The notes under the pieces: generated by a model | What the model saw: the letters and a program-made list of their open reading frames with translations, nothing else | Database searches by the model: none | Told to the model about the DNA's origin: nothing | Made by a program: the position numbers and the translations under genes | Part shown: piece after piece, positions 23,880 through 34,300 of the stretch | How the letters are laid out: every line of letters starts with the position of its first letter | How positions within the stretch are numbered: the stretch's first letter is position 1 | Assembly: GCA_009809945.1 (NCBI GenBank) | Contig: WTPW01000860.1 | Span: 25,873 to 89,872, forward strand | DNA length: 64,000 nucleotides | Reading direction: 5' to 3' | Origin: Gigaspora margarita | Lineage: Eukaryota > Glomeromycota > Glomeromycetes > Diversisporales > Gigasporaceae

Positions 23880-25775
23880 TTTTTGAAGATGAAGAATGTT
23901 AGAAAGAAGACCAACTTCACAACTTATAGTGAGTTAACTATTCTTAATATGAATATTATTTATTTTATTCGCATTTATTAATTTATAAATCATATATCTA
24001 GACTACTTAATTTATCTTTAATGTATATAAACAAGATGTCGACCTTTAATAATCTGCAAGAATTGATAGGACAAAAATCTATATAATTCATATTAAATAA
24101 GTGTCAGTCATGGAATCCTCAAAGAATTATACAAAAATAAACAAATAGTAATAAAAGTATTAGCAACTGTATTAAAGAATTTCAGATTAGATCTAAAAAA
24201 TATATCTAATATTGGTCAAGGCATTTAAGAGCAACAATTCATTCACAATCTTTCCATTCAAATTTAGAAACAGTTCCAAAACCTCTGGTCCTAATTTTTT
24301 CACTACATGTAGGTTATCATATTCAAGATAATTAATATGCCCTTCGAATATAGTATATTTGTGCCATGCTACTAATTGAAAGATTCTCAAAGAATAAATG
24401 AGAAAAAAAAAAGAAATTAAAACTTTTGATAATAAATTCCACTTGATAACCAATATACATACTTGAATATATTAAGGAAACTTCATAAGAAAAAAAGTAT
24501 TCTCAAGCAACTCTATCAATATAATCTGATAGTAATTGAGATGGTGCTCAATTATTACAATTGATTGTAATAATGATTGCAATCATTGTTTGAGCAGACC
24601 ACTTTTGTTTTTACTATATTATTATTATGTCTTCAACAAACTGTAACAAAAAAAACTAAAGATGACTATTCAACAAACAAACATACCCCCTTCTTTGGCA
24701 ACACCCAAAAACAAATATAGTTTCAGCAACTCCAAGTACCTTTTATGGACTTAACAAATATTCATATGTTGTTATAGCAACAATATTCATAGCTTTTTGC
24801 ATCTTTAGCTTCAAATAAGACCAACGCTAAAAATGATGAAGTATTTATTAAAAAGTTTTTTAAAAAAAATATAAATAAAAATAACATTAGATAAAAAAAT
24901 ATATATATATAGAATTGCTGAATTTGACATAAAAATTAGAAGATAATAAAAATTAGCAAGGTTTACTCTTTGGGTCTCTTGGGATTTTTTTTATTAGCAA
25001 TAAGAGTTTTGAATATTAAAACCACTATAATAATTTTTTGACCATTGTAATTTCACTAGCAAAGTGCTTGAACAACCTCTTTGTTTACTTTATTAATAAA
25101 CAGTTTTGGCCAATTAGCATTAATTCTATGAAAAAAAGATGGTTTGCACCTTCAGGCTTTTTTCAATGAAATGACAACTTACTGAATCAGTTTTTTCAGC
25201 CCCAGACTATTTAAAATTTTATTTCTGATCAATTGATTTAGGCACTTAAGAACACCCAAAGTATATACAATATAGTGAATACATACTATTAACAAACAAA
25301 GTTCTTCTATCCTAACCAACCCAAGAATATTTCTAGAATCAAATACCAAGCATTAACCTAGATCAAGCTTATTTGCTTCTTAAATACTATTAATTTTTTT
25401 TAAAAAAAAATTTGTTAGAAACTGTGTTTTAATATTAAACTTCAGAATCTTCATAAAGAGTCAATAAATTTTAAATATAGCTCTTTGATCAGTTGGCTGA
25501 GACTTTTAAGTCAGTCGTTTTGAGTATACAACTATTATGTTCATTAATCTTTTTGTAAATTACTTTTGTTCATTAACAAAAGGTCTGAATTAATTTTAAC
25601 TTATAGCAATGGGAGATTCGGTGATAATATTTTGCTGACCCATGGGTATTAAAGACAAATTACTGTTTATTGACGTAGATTCGAGTAATTCAAGTGGACT
25701 TAAAAGAATTATATGGGTAATATGAGAATAGGTAATGTATTAGTATGCTCACAGTCATGATATGCACATAAACTC
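23880..25775. other. interior of the hAT-like insertion, no recognised gene
   Basis: AT-rich. A minus-strand frame of 86 residues at 24193-24453 contains KKLGPEVLELFLNLNGKIVNELLLL but matches nothing I recognise; it could be a relic. A small palindrome around 24560-24600 (CAATTATTACAATTGATTGTAATAATG) is visible. Nothing else is supported. Confidence 0.4.
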
Positions 25776-25979
25776 ATGGTATGAAGGTGTCAAGTCACAC
25801 CAATTTTTTTTATATTATTATTCTATTCCAATTATCATTTTTAGACTTCTATTTGTAGTCAATATGTATATTTAGTAAAAGTTGACATAGCCCCCATATG
25901 TACATAGTACTGTAGCTTCATAGTATAGTAAATGGATTACCTGTTTCATTTGGTTTGACAAGTGCAGATATGACATTTC

Positions 25980-26075
25980 GGTCAGATCATTCCAATCTGA
26001 CAGATCAGTCTGATATGACAGATCGGTATGATATGACAGATCGGTACAATATAACAGATCATTCCGATATGTTAG
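25980..26075 (+). repeat. GACAGATCGGTA tandem units in 5' LTR
   Basis: About five 17-18 bp units of the type GATATGACAGATCGGTAC. The 3' LTR carries the same block at 30650-30750 with a different unit arrangement. Frames on both strands read Asp/Ser/Thr/Tyr repeats and are artefacts. Confidence 0.85.
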
Positions 26076-26121
26076 AACAGTTCTGCCATAAAACCTGTAT
26101 CGAGAATAGGAATATAAAAAG

Positions 26122-26129
26122 TATAAATA
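26122..26129 (+). promoter_or_regulatory. TATA box candidate in 5' LTR
   Basis: TATAAATA, retained at 30805-30812 in the 3' LTR. Its placement upstream of the conserved AGAGCAA and CTCAAGTAGAG segments fits the U3/R border of an LTR promoter (inference). Confidence 0.45.
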
Positions 26130-26234
26130 CAATGTCTCATGTCTTTAGAGCAAGATAGCTTTTGAAGCTCTAAAAAGGAAGAACTCAAGTAGAGTTTATA
26201 ACCTTCAAAATTAGAGTAGAAGTGTTATAAGTTA

Positions 26235-26400
26235 GAGAAGGGCCGTTTATTATGTAATTTCGAGAGGGGGGAGAGGGTTAGCAGTCTATCATGTCTATAT
26301 ACTATATATATAAATTATTATTGGCTGCTAATTTGATCACAAGGGGGGGAGGGGGTAGACCCTCTAATAAAAATAAATTACATAATAAACGGCACTTCCC
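26235..26400. mobile_element. Tourist/Harbinger-like MITE in the 5' LTR, TSD TTA
   Basis: A 166 bp element with inverted ends G(A/G)GAAG(G/T)GCCGTTTATTA, bordered by TTA at 26232-26234 and 26401-26403. The 3' LTR shows the empty site (AAGTTAGTAACCCC), which fixes both boundaries. A TWA duplication and G-rich termini fit PIF/Harbinger. Subterminal G/C homopolymer runs (AGGGGGGAGAGGG) face each other. No ORF. Confidence 0.9.
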
Positions 26401-26737
26401 TTAGTAACCCCTGATAGATAATAAATAAACTATTATTATTATAAACCAATACTGTCCCGATATGTAAATCTGTATTGAAGTATAAACCCCGTGACCTCTT
26501 ATTAGAGTCTCATAACATAATCGTGAACTCGATTCAACCCTAGTTATTCGAGCCAAGACTATCCCTGCCTTCCAAGACTATCCGAACCTTGAGACCCAGA
26601 CCAAATCTTCTACGCCTCTTTCTGTCTGCCAATTCAAGGTTTAGAAGTCTTGAGTGTCAGTTTGAGTTGATTTAGTTAGTGTTAGTAGTGTGTAGTTGAT
26701 ATAGTTAGAAGTAGGATATTGTTTTTTCCTTCACAAT

Positions 26738-26756
26738 TGGTGGTAACTGTGAGATT
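26738..26756 (+). other. primer-binding site candidate
   Basis: TGGTGGTAACTGTGAGATT lies 2 bp after the 5' LTR end. It begins with TGG, the complement of the CCA tail of tRNAs. Either TGG could be the true start; I cannot name the tRNA. Confidence 0.6.
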
Positions 26757-26916
26757 GAACTTTTTAACCCACCTGAATCAAGATACTGAGAGATCGACTA
26801 TCCCTTATTATCAGCTTGAGTTGAAATTTGAAAAGGAATAAATAAACAAATAGAAAAAATACTTATTTTGGAGAATTTGAGTACAAGCAGCCTGAAGAAA
26901 CCTTTGAAAGAAATGT

Positions 26917-27000
26917 TGGTGCACCTATTGCAAGAAAAACAGACATGAAGTTGGTCAATGCCCAGAAGTGAAAGAACTAGAAGAACTATGTACTACCTAA
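26917..27000 (+). pseudogene. gag-type CCHC zinc knuckle fragment
   Basis: The frame reading WCTYCKKNRHEVGQC gives C-X2-C-X4-H-X4-C, the retroviral/retrotransposon nucleocapsid knuckle, then PEVKELEELCTT and a stop. It lies only about 180 bp after the LTR, so most of gag upstream is missing. Confidence 0.65.
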
Positions 27001-27024
27001 ACTAAAGCTCTGACTTACAGCCAA

Positions 27025-27675
27025 GTGACCGAATTCCAAGAGATTATGAATGAGATCTTTGAAAATGAGTACATCAACAATGCGCAACTTCCCTATACTC
27101 TGGAATTAATACTTGAAATATTAGAAGATCTTACTAATTATACATGTGCTAAAGAAGTGCTGATTGTATACTTACTGCCGTATATACACATGTTCCTGAC
27201 TAGGAAGAGAGAGAGTTGACCTCCAGTGACTCCTATGATGACGAAAGTTTCCTCACCAAAACCCCGACCTAAGAAAGGCCTGATAACTAAAATTTATGAT
27301 ACATATTTCATCCAAAAAGAACTTCAAGAAAGTAATAAGCTTGGGCTTGAAAAAGAAAATATCGATCTGAATCAACTCCTCCAAAACTTGCTTCCAAATA
27401 TGATGCTATCATTTGGAAATGGATCTCAGAGGAAGAGAAAGAAGCCATCTATGATCCCCTGTCTATAGAAGAACTCAAGAGCGAAATCAACATCAACCAA
27501 GAAGATAATGAAGCCCTAGTTGAAAGTGATCAAGAAATGTTAGTAGAAAATAATGATACGAATAAAAAAAAGAAGGATCATGTCAAAAAACTCTTGGAAG
27601 GAGAAGCATTAAGTCGAGCATGTGAGTTGTGGTTGGAAAAAGTTAAAAAATTTCAACGTGCGGATGAACAAGAAT
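27025..27675 (+). pseudogene. broken polyprotein segment of the LTR element
   Basis: Open pieces at 27025-27219 (MNEIFENEYINNAQLPYTL...) and 27226-27468 are followed in another frame by WISEEEKEAIYDPLSIEELK and a Glu/Lys/Asn-rich tail to a stop near 27677. The last part is acidic and probably coiled. No catalytic motif was seen. Pieces switch frame, so the ORF is degenerate. Confidence 0.5.
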
Positions 27676-27698
27676 GAGTAGTTGAAGAACTTACCAGC

Positions 27699-27977
27699 AT
27701 GGACCTTGCTAAAACCAAAGACACACCGAAGGTTGGTGACTGCAATCGAAATAAAGTTAGAATTAAAGCTAATAAAAATAAGACAACCAATCATTATCAA
27801 AATGAAATTGAAGCAAAACCAGACATAAAGAAAATAATGAGTCAAGATCAAAAACTTGCAAATCTGGGGAATGATAAAGTAATATATCATGTTGGATATT
27901 GTTATCCATATGGAATTAGAGTCAAGAAAGATGAAAACAATAGGTATAGAAAAGTGTACGAAACTTGGGAGAAATAA
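27699..27977 (+). pseudogene. Sel1-like fragment inside the LTR element
   Basis: A 92-codon ATG-initiated frame. Residues 47-90 read LANLGNDKVIYHVGYCYPYG then IRVKKDENNRYRKVYETWEK. This resembles a Sel1 repeat (A..G...A.Y.LG.CY.YGIGV.KDE.KAF.YY). The leading half is Lys/Asn-rich. It may be a captured host fragment or part of the element's own polyprotein. Confidence 0.5.
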
Positions 27978-27979
27978 AG

Positions 27980-29970
27980 CCAAATTCAAAAAGGTTTCTG
28001 TAGAAGTCAAAAGGAGTTGAAAGAGTTAAATAAGAAGCAATTTACGAAAGCTACAGGAAGAAGAAATGCTTTATTCTTACTATGGTAGAATGCAAGAATA
28101 ATTTTCGATTCTGGAGGAAAACAAGCGAAGTGATCCCTGAAAAAAAAATAAGAGAAGCTTCGAACTACTTTAAAATAGCTATTGTTCGTTAGACCAAACT
28201 TGTTAAAAAAAAAGAAAGAATTAAACTATCAATGCTCTTGCTTTGCACAAATCGAACCTCGTGACTTTTGTTGTTAATCTCTGACTGCAGCCAGCTGCTG
28301 TCAGAATTTAGTCAAGCTTTCAATCGATGTAGTAATCGAATTTACCCGAAACTTGAGAACCTGTGAAAACCCAGAAGTCCAATCGGCAATCCGATTTCTC
28401 TTGCCCCGTAACATCGTGAACAAAGATCACGATTGAATTATTCTAACTTCGCCTCTAGAAGAAAATAGAAGAGTACTAATTAAATACAAAAAAAAAAAAT
28501 TTCTTACTAAGTTATTCTATACTCGTGGACTCAACTTCTTCGTTACTATTAATTACCTCATATATCAAATAATACTGATCCTCATGATTTGCTATTCTTG
28601 GATCTTGGATAATAATCGAACCAGTGATTCAGTAGTGAATGATCCTAGCAACGTTGTTATTAACTCAAACCTAATCGACAAAGGTTATTTAAATCTGGCA
28701 AACTTGACCTAAAAAGAAGAAGAAAAGAAGAAGATATTATCATTCGAAAAACAAAGTCCTTCAAGCAATTACACTGGAACTTATCTGAAGTCCGGTGCTA
28801 ACTCTACAAGACCTGACAACTCTAAAGACTCTACTACATCTTCCATTTTGGAGTCTTTATTTTTTCAAATTATTGGATGTAGCTTTGAAGCTAGTCTTTC
28901 AAAGAATTTATTTATATTATAATTTCGAGAACCTTAATGTCCCCAAGATTTTATTTAAAAAAAAAAAATTAATCGAACAATTATAAGAAACTTTAAGTGA
29001 TCCCCGTGATAGCGTTGGAGCAACAACACTACCAAAATCAAGACCACAAGATGATATTAGTACCAATTTCGACCAACAATCAAGCTTGTGACTTTGCCAT
29101 ATTTGAATCCCGTGATATTAATATTGAATTAAGCCTAAAATCATGCTATGTAACTACCATTAAATGCTACTGCTACCGAAAGAATGTCAAAGACACTAAA
29201 AAAAAAAATGGTTTGAACCACTTTAATATAACCAAGTCACCTGGTGATAAAAATATCAAATACCCATGGTTATTGTTAGACCTGAAAAAAAATAAGAGAG
29301 AATTATTAATCGATCAGTTAGTTATATTTATAGGGGGCAGTTAAAGCCAGGAAATTATAAGCTAATTACCTTATATATAACAAATCCCTGTGATATCCTA
29401 TTCTGGGTCAACAATTGATGCCTATGATTCTGCATTAGTTAATCACCTTGACTCTGATCGCACTATTGAGCCATCAGAATATAATTGGAATTCCAATTGA
29501 CGAAGTTATCCAAAAATTCCAAGAACCTATAGAACCTACAATCTATAAGCACTACAAAAAAAACCTCTTATAGAAGTTTTGTTTGACTCCATAATATCAA
29601 TTACCTTATTTATCTTATAATTAACTTCTCCGATAATTAATTCCCATACTCTGCCAACACGAGGGATTATCCTCTAACTAAATCAGAAATTCGTCAAGCC
29701 CGATCAGCAACCCGATTGTTCTTGTCCTGTGACCCTATGACTTCACATATCATATTAATCGACAAGCCAATATACAGACCTAACAATAGAAATAGGATGG
29801 TTAGGATGAGATAGAGTGAGTTGTAGGGCCCTATCTATAGAAAGACTTACCTGAAAACGTCTAATCAAAATTAAGGCATTTCGAAGCCTTAAATTATGAA
29901 AAAAGAAGAAAGAACTTGATAATTCAACTGTGCCTACAGTAACAAATATAGGCCTTACAAAGAAGACTTG
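27980..29970 (+). other. LTR-element interior without recognised domain
   Basis: Three short open frames occur (28795-28986, 28997-29344 and scattered pieces). The 115-residue frame at 28997-29344 includes MILVPISTNNQACDFAIFES and YPWLLLDLKKNKRELLIDQL, which I do not recognise. Recurrent CCCGTGATA-like words (28999, 29109, 29388, 28259) suggest internal decay or duplication. No RT YxDD box and no protease D(T/S)G were found. Confidence 0.4.
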
Positions 29971-29972
29971 TT

Positions 29973-30350
29973 ATGAAGAAAGAAGATAGGGATGGAAAGA
30001 AGGAAGGAAACATCTGCATTACCTGCTGGATAAGACTTAAGAGAAGCCCCAGAGAAATATCAAAGTGTATCTCCGCATATATCAAAAAGGCTCGTGAGAA
30101 GAGCCAGAAGTATATCCATGAAGATATCCACAAGAGTGGATACTATTATCAAGACAGAATTGGAGTCAAAAAGGATTACCACAAAGCATTTATTTATTAT
30201 AGAAAATTTGCTGACACCGGTAATGCTAATAGAACATTTGTAACTGGCAATTGTTACTATAAAGGTATTAAAATTGAAAAAATGAATGAGAGAAGTCTAA
30301 AGAAAACTACTGGACCTCCAAAATCTGACAGTAAATCCAATCTAGTCTAG
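29973..30350 (+). CDS. Sel1-repeat fragment ORF in the LTR element
   Basis: A 125-codon ATG-initiated frame. Residues 52-84 (SGYYYQDRIGVKKDYHKAFI then YYRKFADTGN) match the Sel1-like repeat consensus, and residues 90-103 (VTGNCYYKGIKIEK) begin a second. Sel1 repeats are alpha-solenoid protein-binding modules (family knowledge). The N-terminal 45 residues are basic and unrecognised. The frame ends 95 bp before the 3' LTR. It looks like a piece of a host Sel1 gene carried by the retrotransposon. A functional product is doubtful because only about 1.5 repeats are present. Confidence 0.45.
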   Translation: MKKEDRDGKKEGNICITCWIRLKRSPREISKCISAYIKKAREKSQKYIHEDIHKSGYYYQDRIGVKKDYHKAFIYYRKFADTGNANRTFVTGNCYYKGIKIEKMNERSLKKTTGPPKSDSKSNLV

Positions 30351-30429
30351 GTAGTTAGTGGCCTAGTACAGTTGAAAATTTGTTGGAAGATTTTCTTATT
30401 CCTTGGTTTTTCTTGTAAAACTCAAAAAT

Positions 30430-30444
30430 CATGAAGGGGAGAAT
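30430..30444 (+). other. polypurine tract candidate
   Basis: The purine-rich string TGAAGGGGAGAAT ends 1-2 bp before the 3' LTR start (TGAAGG). This is the expected place and composition for the plus-strand priming site. Confidence 0.75.
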
Positions 30445-30445
30445 G

Positions 30446-31247
30446 TGAAGGTATCAAGTTACGCCAATTTTCTTTTTATATTATTATTCTATCCCACTTA
30501 TCATTTTTAGACTTCTATTTGTAGTCAATATGTATATTTAGTAAGAGTTGATATAGCTCCCATATATACATAGTACTGTAGCTTCGTAGTATAGTAAATG
30601 GAATTACCTGTTTCATCTGGTTTGACAAGTGCAGATATGGCATTTCAGTCAGATCGTTCCAATCTGACAGATCGGTCTGATATGACAGATCAGTACAATA
30701 TGACAGAGCGGTACAATATGACAGATCATTCCAATATGTCAGATCGGTTAATTCAACTATTAGTTCTGCCATAAAACCTGTATCGAGAATAGGAATGTAA
30801 AAAGTATAAATACAATGTCTCTTGTCTTTAGAGCAAAACAGCTTTTGAAGCTCTAGAAAAGAAGAACTCAAGTAGAGTTCATAACCTTCGAAATTAGGGT
30901 AGAAGTGTTATAAGTTAGTAACCCCAATAGATAATAAATAAACTGTTATCATTATAAACCAATACTGTTCCGATACGTAAATTCGTATTGAAGTATAAAC
31001 CCCATGACCTCTTATTAGAGTCTCATGACATAATCGTGAACCTAATTCAACCCTAGTTATTTGAGCAAAGACTATTCTGCCTTCCAAAACTATCTGAACC
31101 TTGAGACCCGGACCAAATCTTCCATGCCTCTTTTTGCCTGCCAATTCAAGGTTTAGAGGTCTTGAGTGTCAGGTTGAGTTGATTTAGTTAGTGTTAGTAG
31201 TATGTAGTTGATATAGTTAAAAGTAGGGTATTGTTTTCCCCTTCACA
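30446..31247 (+). repeat. 3' LTR
   Basis: 802 bp, TG...CA ends, same TATA box and GACAGATC tandem block as the 5' LTR. It carries the uninterrupted sequence (AAGTTAGTAACCCC) where the MITE entered the other LTR. Confidence 0.88.
30650..30750 (+). repeat. GACAGATCGGTA tandem units in 3' LTR
   Basis: Same 17-18 bp unit as at 25980-26075, with a different unit order and count. It accounts for part of the length difference between the LTRs. Confidence 0.8.
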
Positions 31248-31253
31248 ATGGTA

Positions 31254-31631
31254 CTCAGTATTCATGGTACTCACGGCACTCACATCACTTAAATCATACT
31301 ACACCACTCATGGTACCATAGTATAGTATTACCATATATGGCATAATAGCAATATGACTTAAAGATAGTACAGTATTTACATCATAGCCATAATGCTATA
31401 AGTAGTTACTACTTTTTGCACTAATTATAACCCATTAAAAACAAGAAAAATGTTTTTTATAAATGGAATTATATTAAAAATTTTTTTGATTGATCAAATA
31501 TATACTTATTTAATTGATTAATATTATCGATCATTAATTAACCTTTGTTGCTCGAGCCCATTAATTGGTGCTCGATCATTGACCTAAGTCGACCAATGAT
31601 TGAGTATCATATAATCGAGTCAATTCACTAT
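31254..31631. other. right tail of the hAT-like insertion
   Basis: After the LTR element, several CATGGTACTCAC/ACTCAC words recur at 31254-31320. Then comes AT-rich DNA rich in GATCAATT-type words mirroring the left end (23690-23850), closing with TCGAGTCAATTCACTA. Confidence 0.5.
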
Positions 31632-32410
31632 AAAAACCTTTAATGATTTCTGAATTGCAAGAAATAAACTCTTATTTTAGGGAAATAGAGCTTTGGGGCT
31701 TTGTTTTTTTTATTTAGTTTGCTTACATTTTTGTTTTTTGTTGTTTTTCTTTTTTTTTACTTATTTTTTTAATTTTATTTTATTTATTCCTGACTTTCTT
31801 TGAAACTTTGCAAGAAAATGATCTAACTTTTTTGATATTTTACAAGAACACCAACTCTAATTTCTCTGGTACTTTGCAAGAAGTAGTGAATATGAGCAAA
31901 TATAATAGTAAATGCGACAAAGTGCAAAAGTAGTTGAAAATTTTTACTATTTTTTTATTTTTGTTTTTTTTATTTTTTTTGTGAGGTTTTTTTTGGGTTT
32001 TCATTTTTTTTATAATAATATATAATAAAAATAGGTCATATAATATATAATAATAATAAATAAATAAATAATTTTATATTAAATTGCAAAAACTTGCAAA
32101 TATTGATTAAAAATATATATTTAATTTAAAATATAATATATAATAAGAAATAAAAAAAAATAAAATTTTATAATAAATTGTGAAACCTTGTGAAAATATA
32201 TAAAACATTTAAAAATTTGCTAAAAGCATGATTATGTGAATATAATAATTATTAATTGCAGAATTAATATTATATTAGATATATATCGATTAACTAGATA
32301 TATATCGATTACTATCACTATTGATAATAATTGGCAGGGGTGTTGATTATTGATATATATCTTACTGGTTAGTAATCGATATATATCTATATATAAAATT
32401 TGCTGATGAT
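31632..32410 (+). repeat. repeat family R, right fragment
   Basis: Aligns along its length with 48436-49257: AGAAATAAACTCTTA.TTTAG, TTTGCAAGAAAATGATCT, GCAAGAAGTAGTGAATATGAGC, and the terminal block of CGATATATATC words ending AAATTTGCTGATG. T-rich tracts and ATCGATATATAT palindromes make up much of it. Non-coding. Confidence 0.8.
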
Positions 32411-32553
32411 GGTTTAACCTCTTATTCTGTGTCAATTTAGTTAATAAGTTAGTCTCTTGTAGTTAATCAATAACCAATAAATATAATAATAATTTGTAAA
32501 TTAAAGATTTTACTATATTTACTAGCTCAATAATTTATATATATATATATAAG

Positions 32554-33494
32554 GTAGATGTACCTAATTTGACGCAGTTAAGTTCTACGACGAATATCAC
32601 GTGATATATCGATCAGAATCCGATGATTTTGGTACCATTCGATCCATCTCATCGAGACGAATCGAATGGTATCAAATTCGTTTAATTCCAATCACTGGGT
32701 CGCAAAATATTGCTAATTAAATTTATTTAAAAATATGGTCTTAATTTGATGCAATGTTCCTAATTTGACGCATCGACGATATCTTGCGAACTATCGATCA
32801 GAATCACGTGATTTTGGTACCATTCGATTCGTCTCGCTGAGACGAGTCGAACGGAACCAAAATCACACGATTCTGATCAATAGTTCGCAAGTTATCGGCA
32901 TTTAACCAAAATTAGCTATCCAAGACAAATTTTAACATTAATATAAAATAGAGAATAACGTTTGATAGATCGGTCCAATTGCGATGATTTTGCCACCAAA
33001 ATGACCGCCTCAGAGAGACGGTTCCAACGAATCCAAAATCGCTAAAATCCAATCACGGGGTCACAAGATCATTANNNNNNNNNNNNNNNNNNNNNNNNNN
33101 NNNNNNNNNNNNNNNNNNNNNNNNNNNNNNNNNNNNNNNNNNNNNNNNNNNNTAATGATCTTGTGACCCCGTGATTGGATTTTAGCGATTTTGGATTCGT
33201 TGGAACCGTCTCTCTGAGGCGGTCATTTTGGTGGCAAAATCATCGCAATTGGACCGATCTATCAAACGTTATTCTCTATTTTATATTAATGTTAAAATTT
33301 GTCTTGGATAGCTAATTTTGGTTAAATGCCGATAACTTGCGAACTATTGAACAGAATCGTGTGATTTTGGTACCGTTCGACTCGTCTCAGCGAGACGAAT
33401 CGAATGGTACCAAAATCACGTGATTCTGATCGATAGTTCGCAAGATATCGTCGATGCGTCAAATTAGGCACTGCGTCAAATTAGGTACATCTAC
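32554..33494. mobile_element. fold-back element with nested palindromes, centre unsequenced
   Basis: Inverted arms start GTAGATGTACCTAATTTGAC on the left and end in its complement on the right. The arms are nearly identical where both exist (about 32750-33074 against 33153-33475). The left arm has about 180 bp extra, made of another copy of the same internal motif. Each arm contains smaller palindromes built on GATTTTGGTACCATTCGA...GAGACGA...TCGAATGGTACCAAAATC-like halves. TA borders the arms (32555, 33491). The centre is a run of N at the dyad. Confidence 0.75.
33075..33152. other. assembly gap (78 N)
   Basis: Flanked by ...GATCATTA and TAATGATC..., so the gap lies exactly at the centre of the palindrome. 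A hairpin that could not be read through is the likely cause. Confidence 0.98.
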
Positions 33495-34300
33495 ATATTT
33501 GCAAATGAAAATTTTTTATATGCACATATATGCACTTAATTAGTTGTTTGTGTATCTAAAACCTGTATATTACTTGTATTTGTGCAAGTAATTTTGGATC
33601 TGAATTTTAAACACTGCCTTCATTAATGAATTGTATATCTTTATTATGATGAGTTATAGTAGACAAAAAAATTACAGAGTTATTATATATTGATAAGCCA
33701 TAGTATCAAAAATTATAAAAAATATAATACAAATAGTATATTGGGCCATAGCAAATAATCATGTAGCTTTTAAAAATGGATGAAAAATAATAATTGCAAT
33801 TTTGTAAAGCTGCCAGTATAGTAATACAGGCCAGTCTGAAAAATATTAGCAGGTATCTTTGGAATAACACAATAAGACAATATTGCATATAAATCTCTTA
33901 TTAGGGTTGCAAAAAAAAGATCAAATCAAATTTGATTAATTTTTAATTGATGTTTAAAATTAAAAAGGTTGAATATTTTTTAGAATTATTCAAAATTAAT
34001 CATAAAAAGGTTAGCTCTGATTGGCCACCCCAAGAAAGATCAGCTCTAGCAGGCCCTAACCTGAGATTTTTTATTAGCTCAAATCACTATGTTAGTGTTT
34101 GTATTTGATTTATGTTCAACAAAAATAATAGATACAGGATGTAGATAAGATTTTCTGTATCATGTGCACTCTGATCCTCTGACCCAATCATATAAACAGG
34201 CAAAAGAAAATCACTAGTTCTATATTACACAGATTTTTTTTATATATTATTTTTTTATTTTTTATTTTTATATATTTTTTTTTTACTTATTAATTTTGTA
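33495..34300. other. gene-free stretch with a transposon end fragment
   Basis: Holds an isolated TGAATTTTAAACACTG at 33601-33616, identical to the right terminus of the element at 60136-61292. No matching left end was found nearby, so it is a truncated copy. The rest is AT-rich without recognised genes. Confidence 0.5.

Larger units (their letters stand above)
25782..26735 (+). repeat. 5' LTR (with inserted MITE)
   Basis: 954 bp, about 785 bp without the MITE at 26235-26400 and its duplicated TTA. Contains a TATAAATA box at 26122 and a tandem block of ATATGACAGATCGGTA-like units at about 25980-26075. Confidence 0.88.
25782..31247 (+). mobile_element. LTR retrotransposon, degenerate or non-autonomous, TSD ATGGTA
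   Basis: Two direct repeats start TGAAGGT.TCAAGT and end CCTTCACA, giving TG...CA termini. They are flanked by ATGGTA at 25776-25781 and 31248-31253, a 5-6 bp duplication. Just after the 5' LTR is a TGG-starting primer-binding-site candidate, and just before the 3' LTR a polypurine tract. The 3.7 kb interior carries a CCHC zinc knuckle and broken polyprotein pieces but no reverse transcriptase, integrase or protease motif that I could find. LTRs differ at many sites, so the insertion is not recent. Confidence 0.88.
23669..31631. mobile_element. ~8 kb insertion with hAT-like ends (contains LTR element)
   Basis: Begins TAGTGAATTGACTCGA and ends with its complement TCGAGTCAATTCACTA, a 15-16 bp inverted repeat. 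It interrupts repeat R: the uninterrupted copy at about 48425-48440 reads GCGAAAACCTTCAACG, whereas here the left flank ends GTGAAACC and the right flank starts TAAAAACCTTTAATG. This is consistent with a decayed duplication of about 8 bp. Without the LTR retrotransposon the element would be about 2.5 kb. No transposase was recognised. Confidence 0.6.

Noticed and set aside
25872-26158. ORFs on both strands with repeated DLSY/DRYDMT motifs
   Set aside because: Translations of the 17-18 bp tandem block in the 5' LTR; the same block in the 3' LTR gives a different frame.
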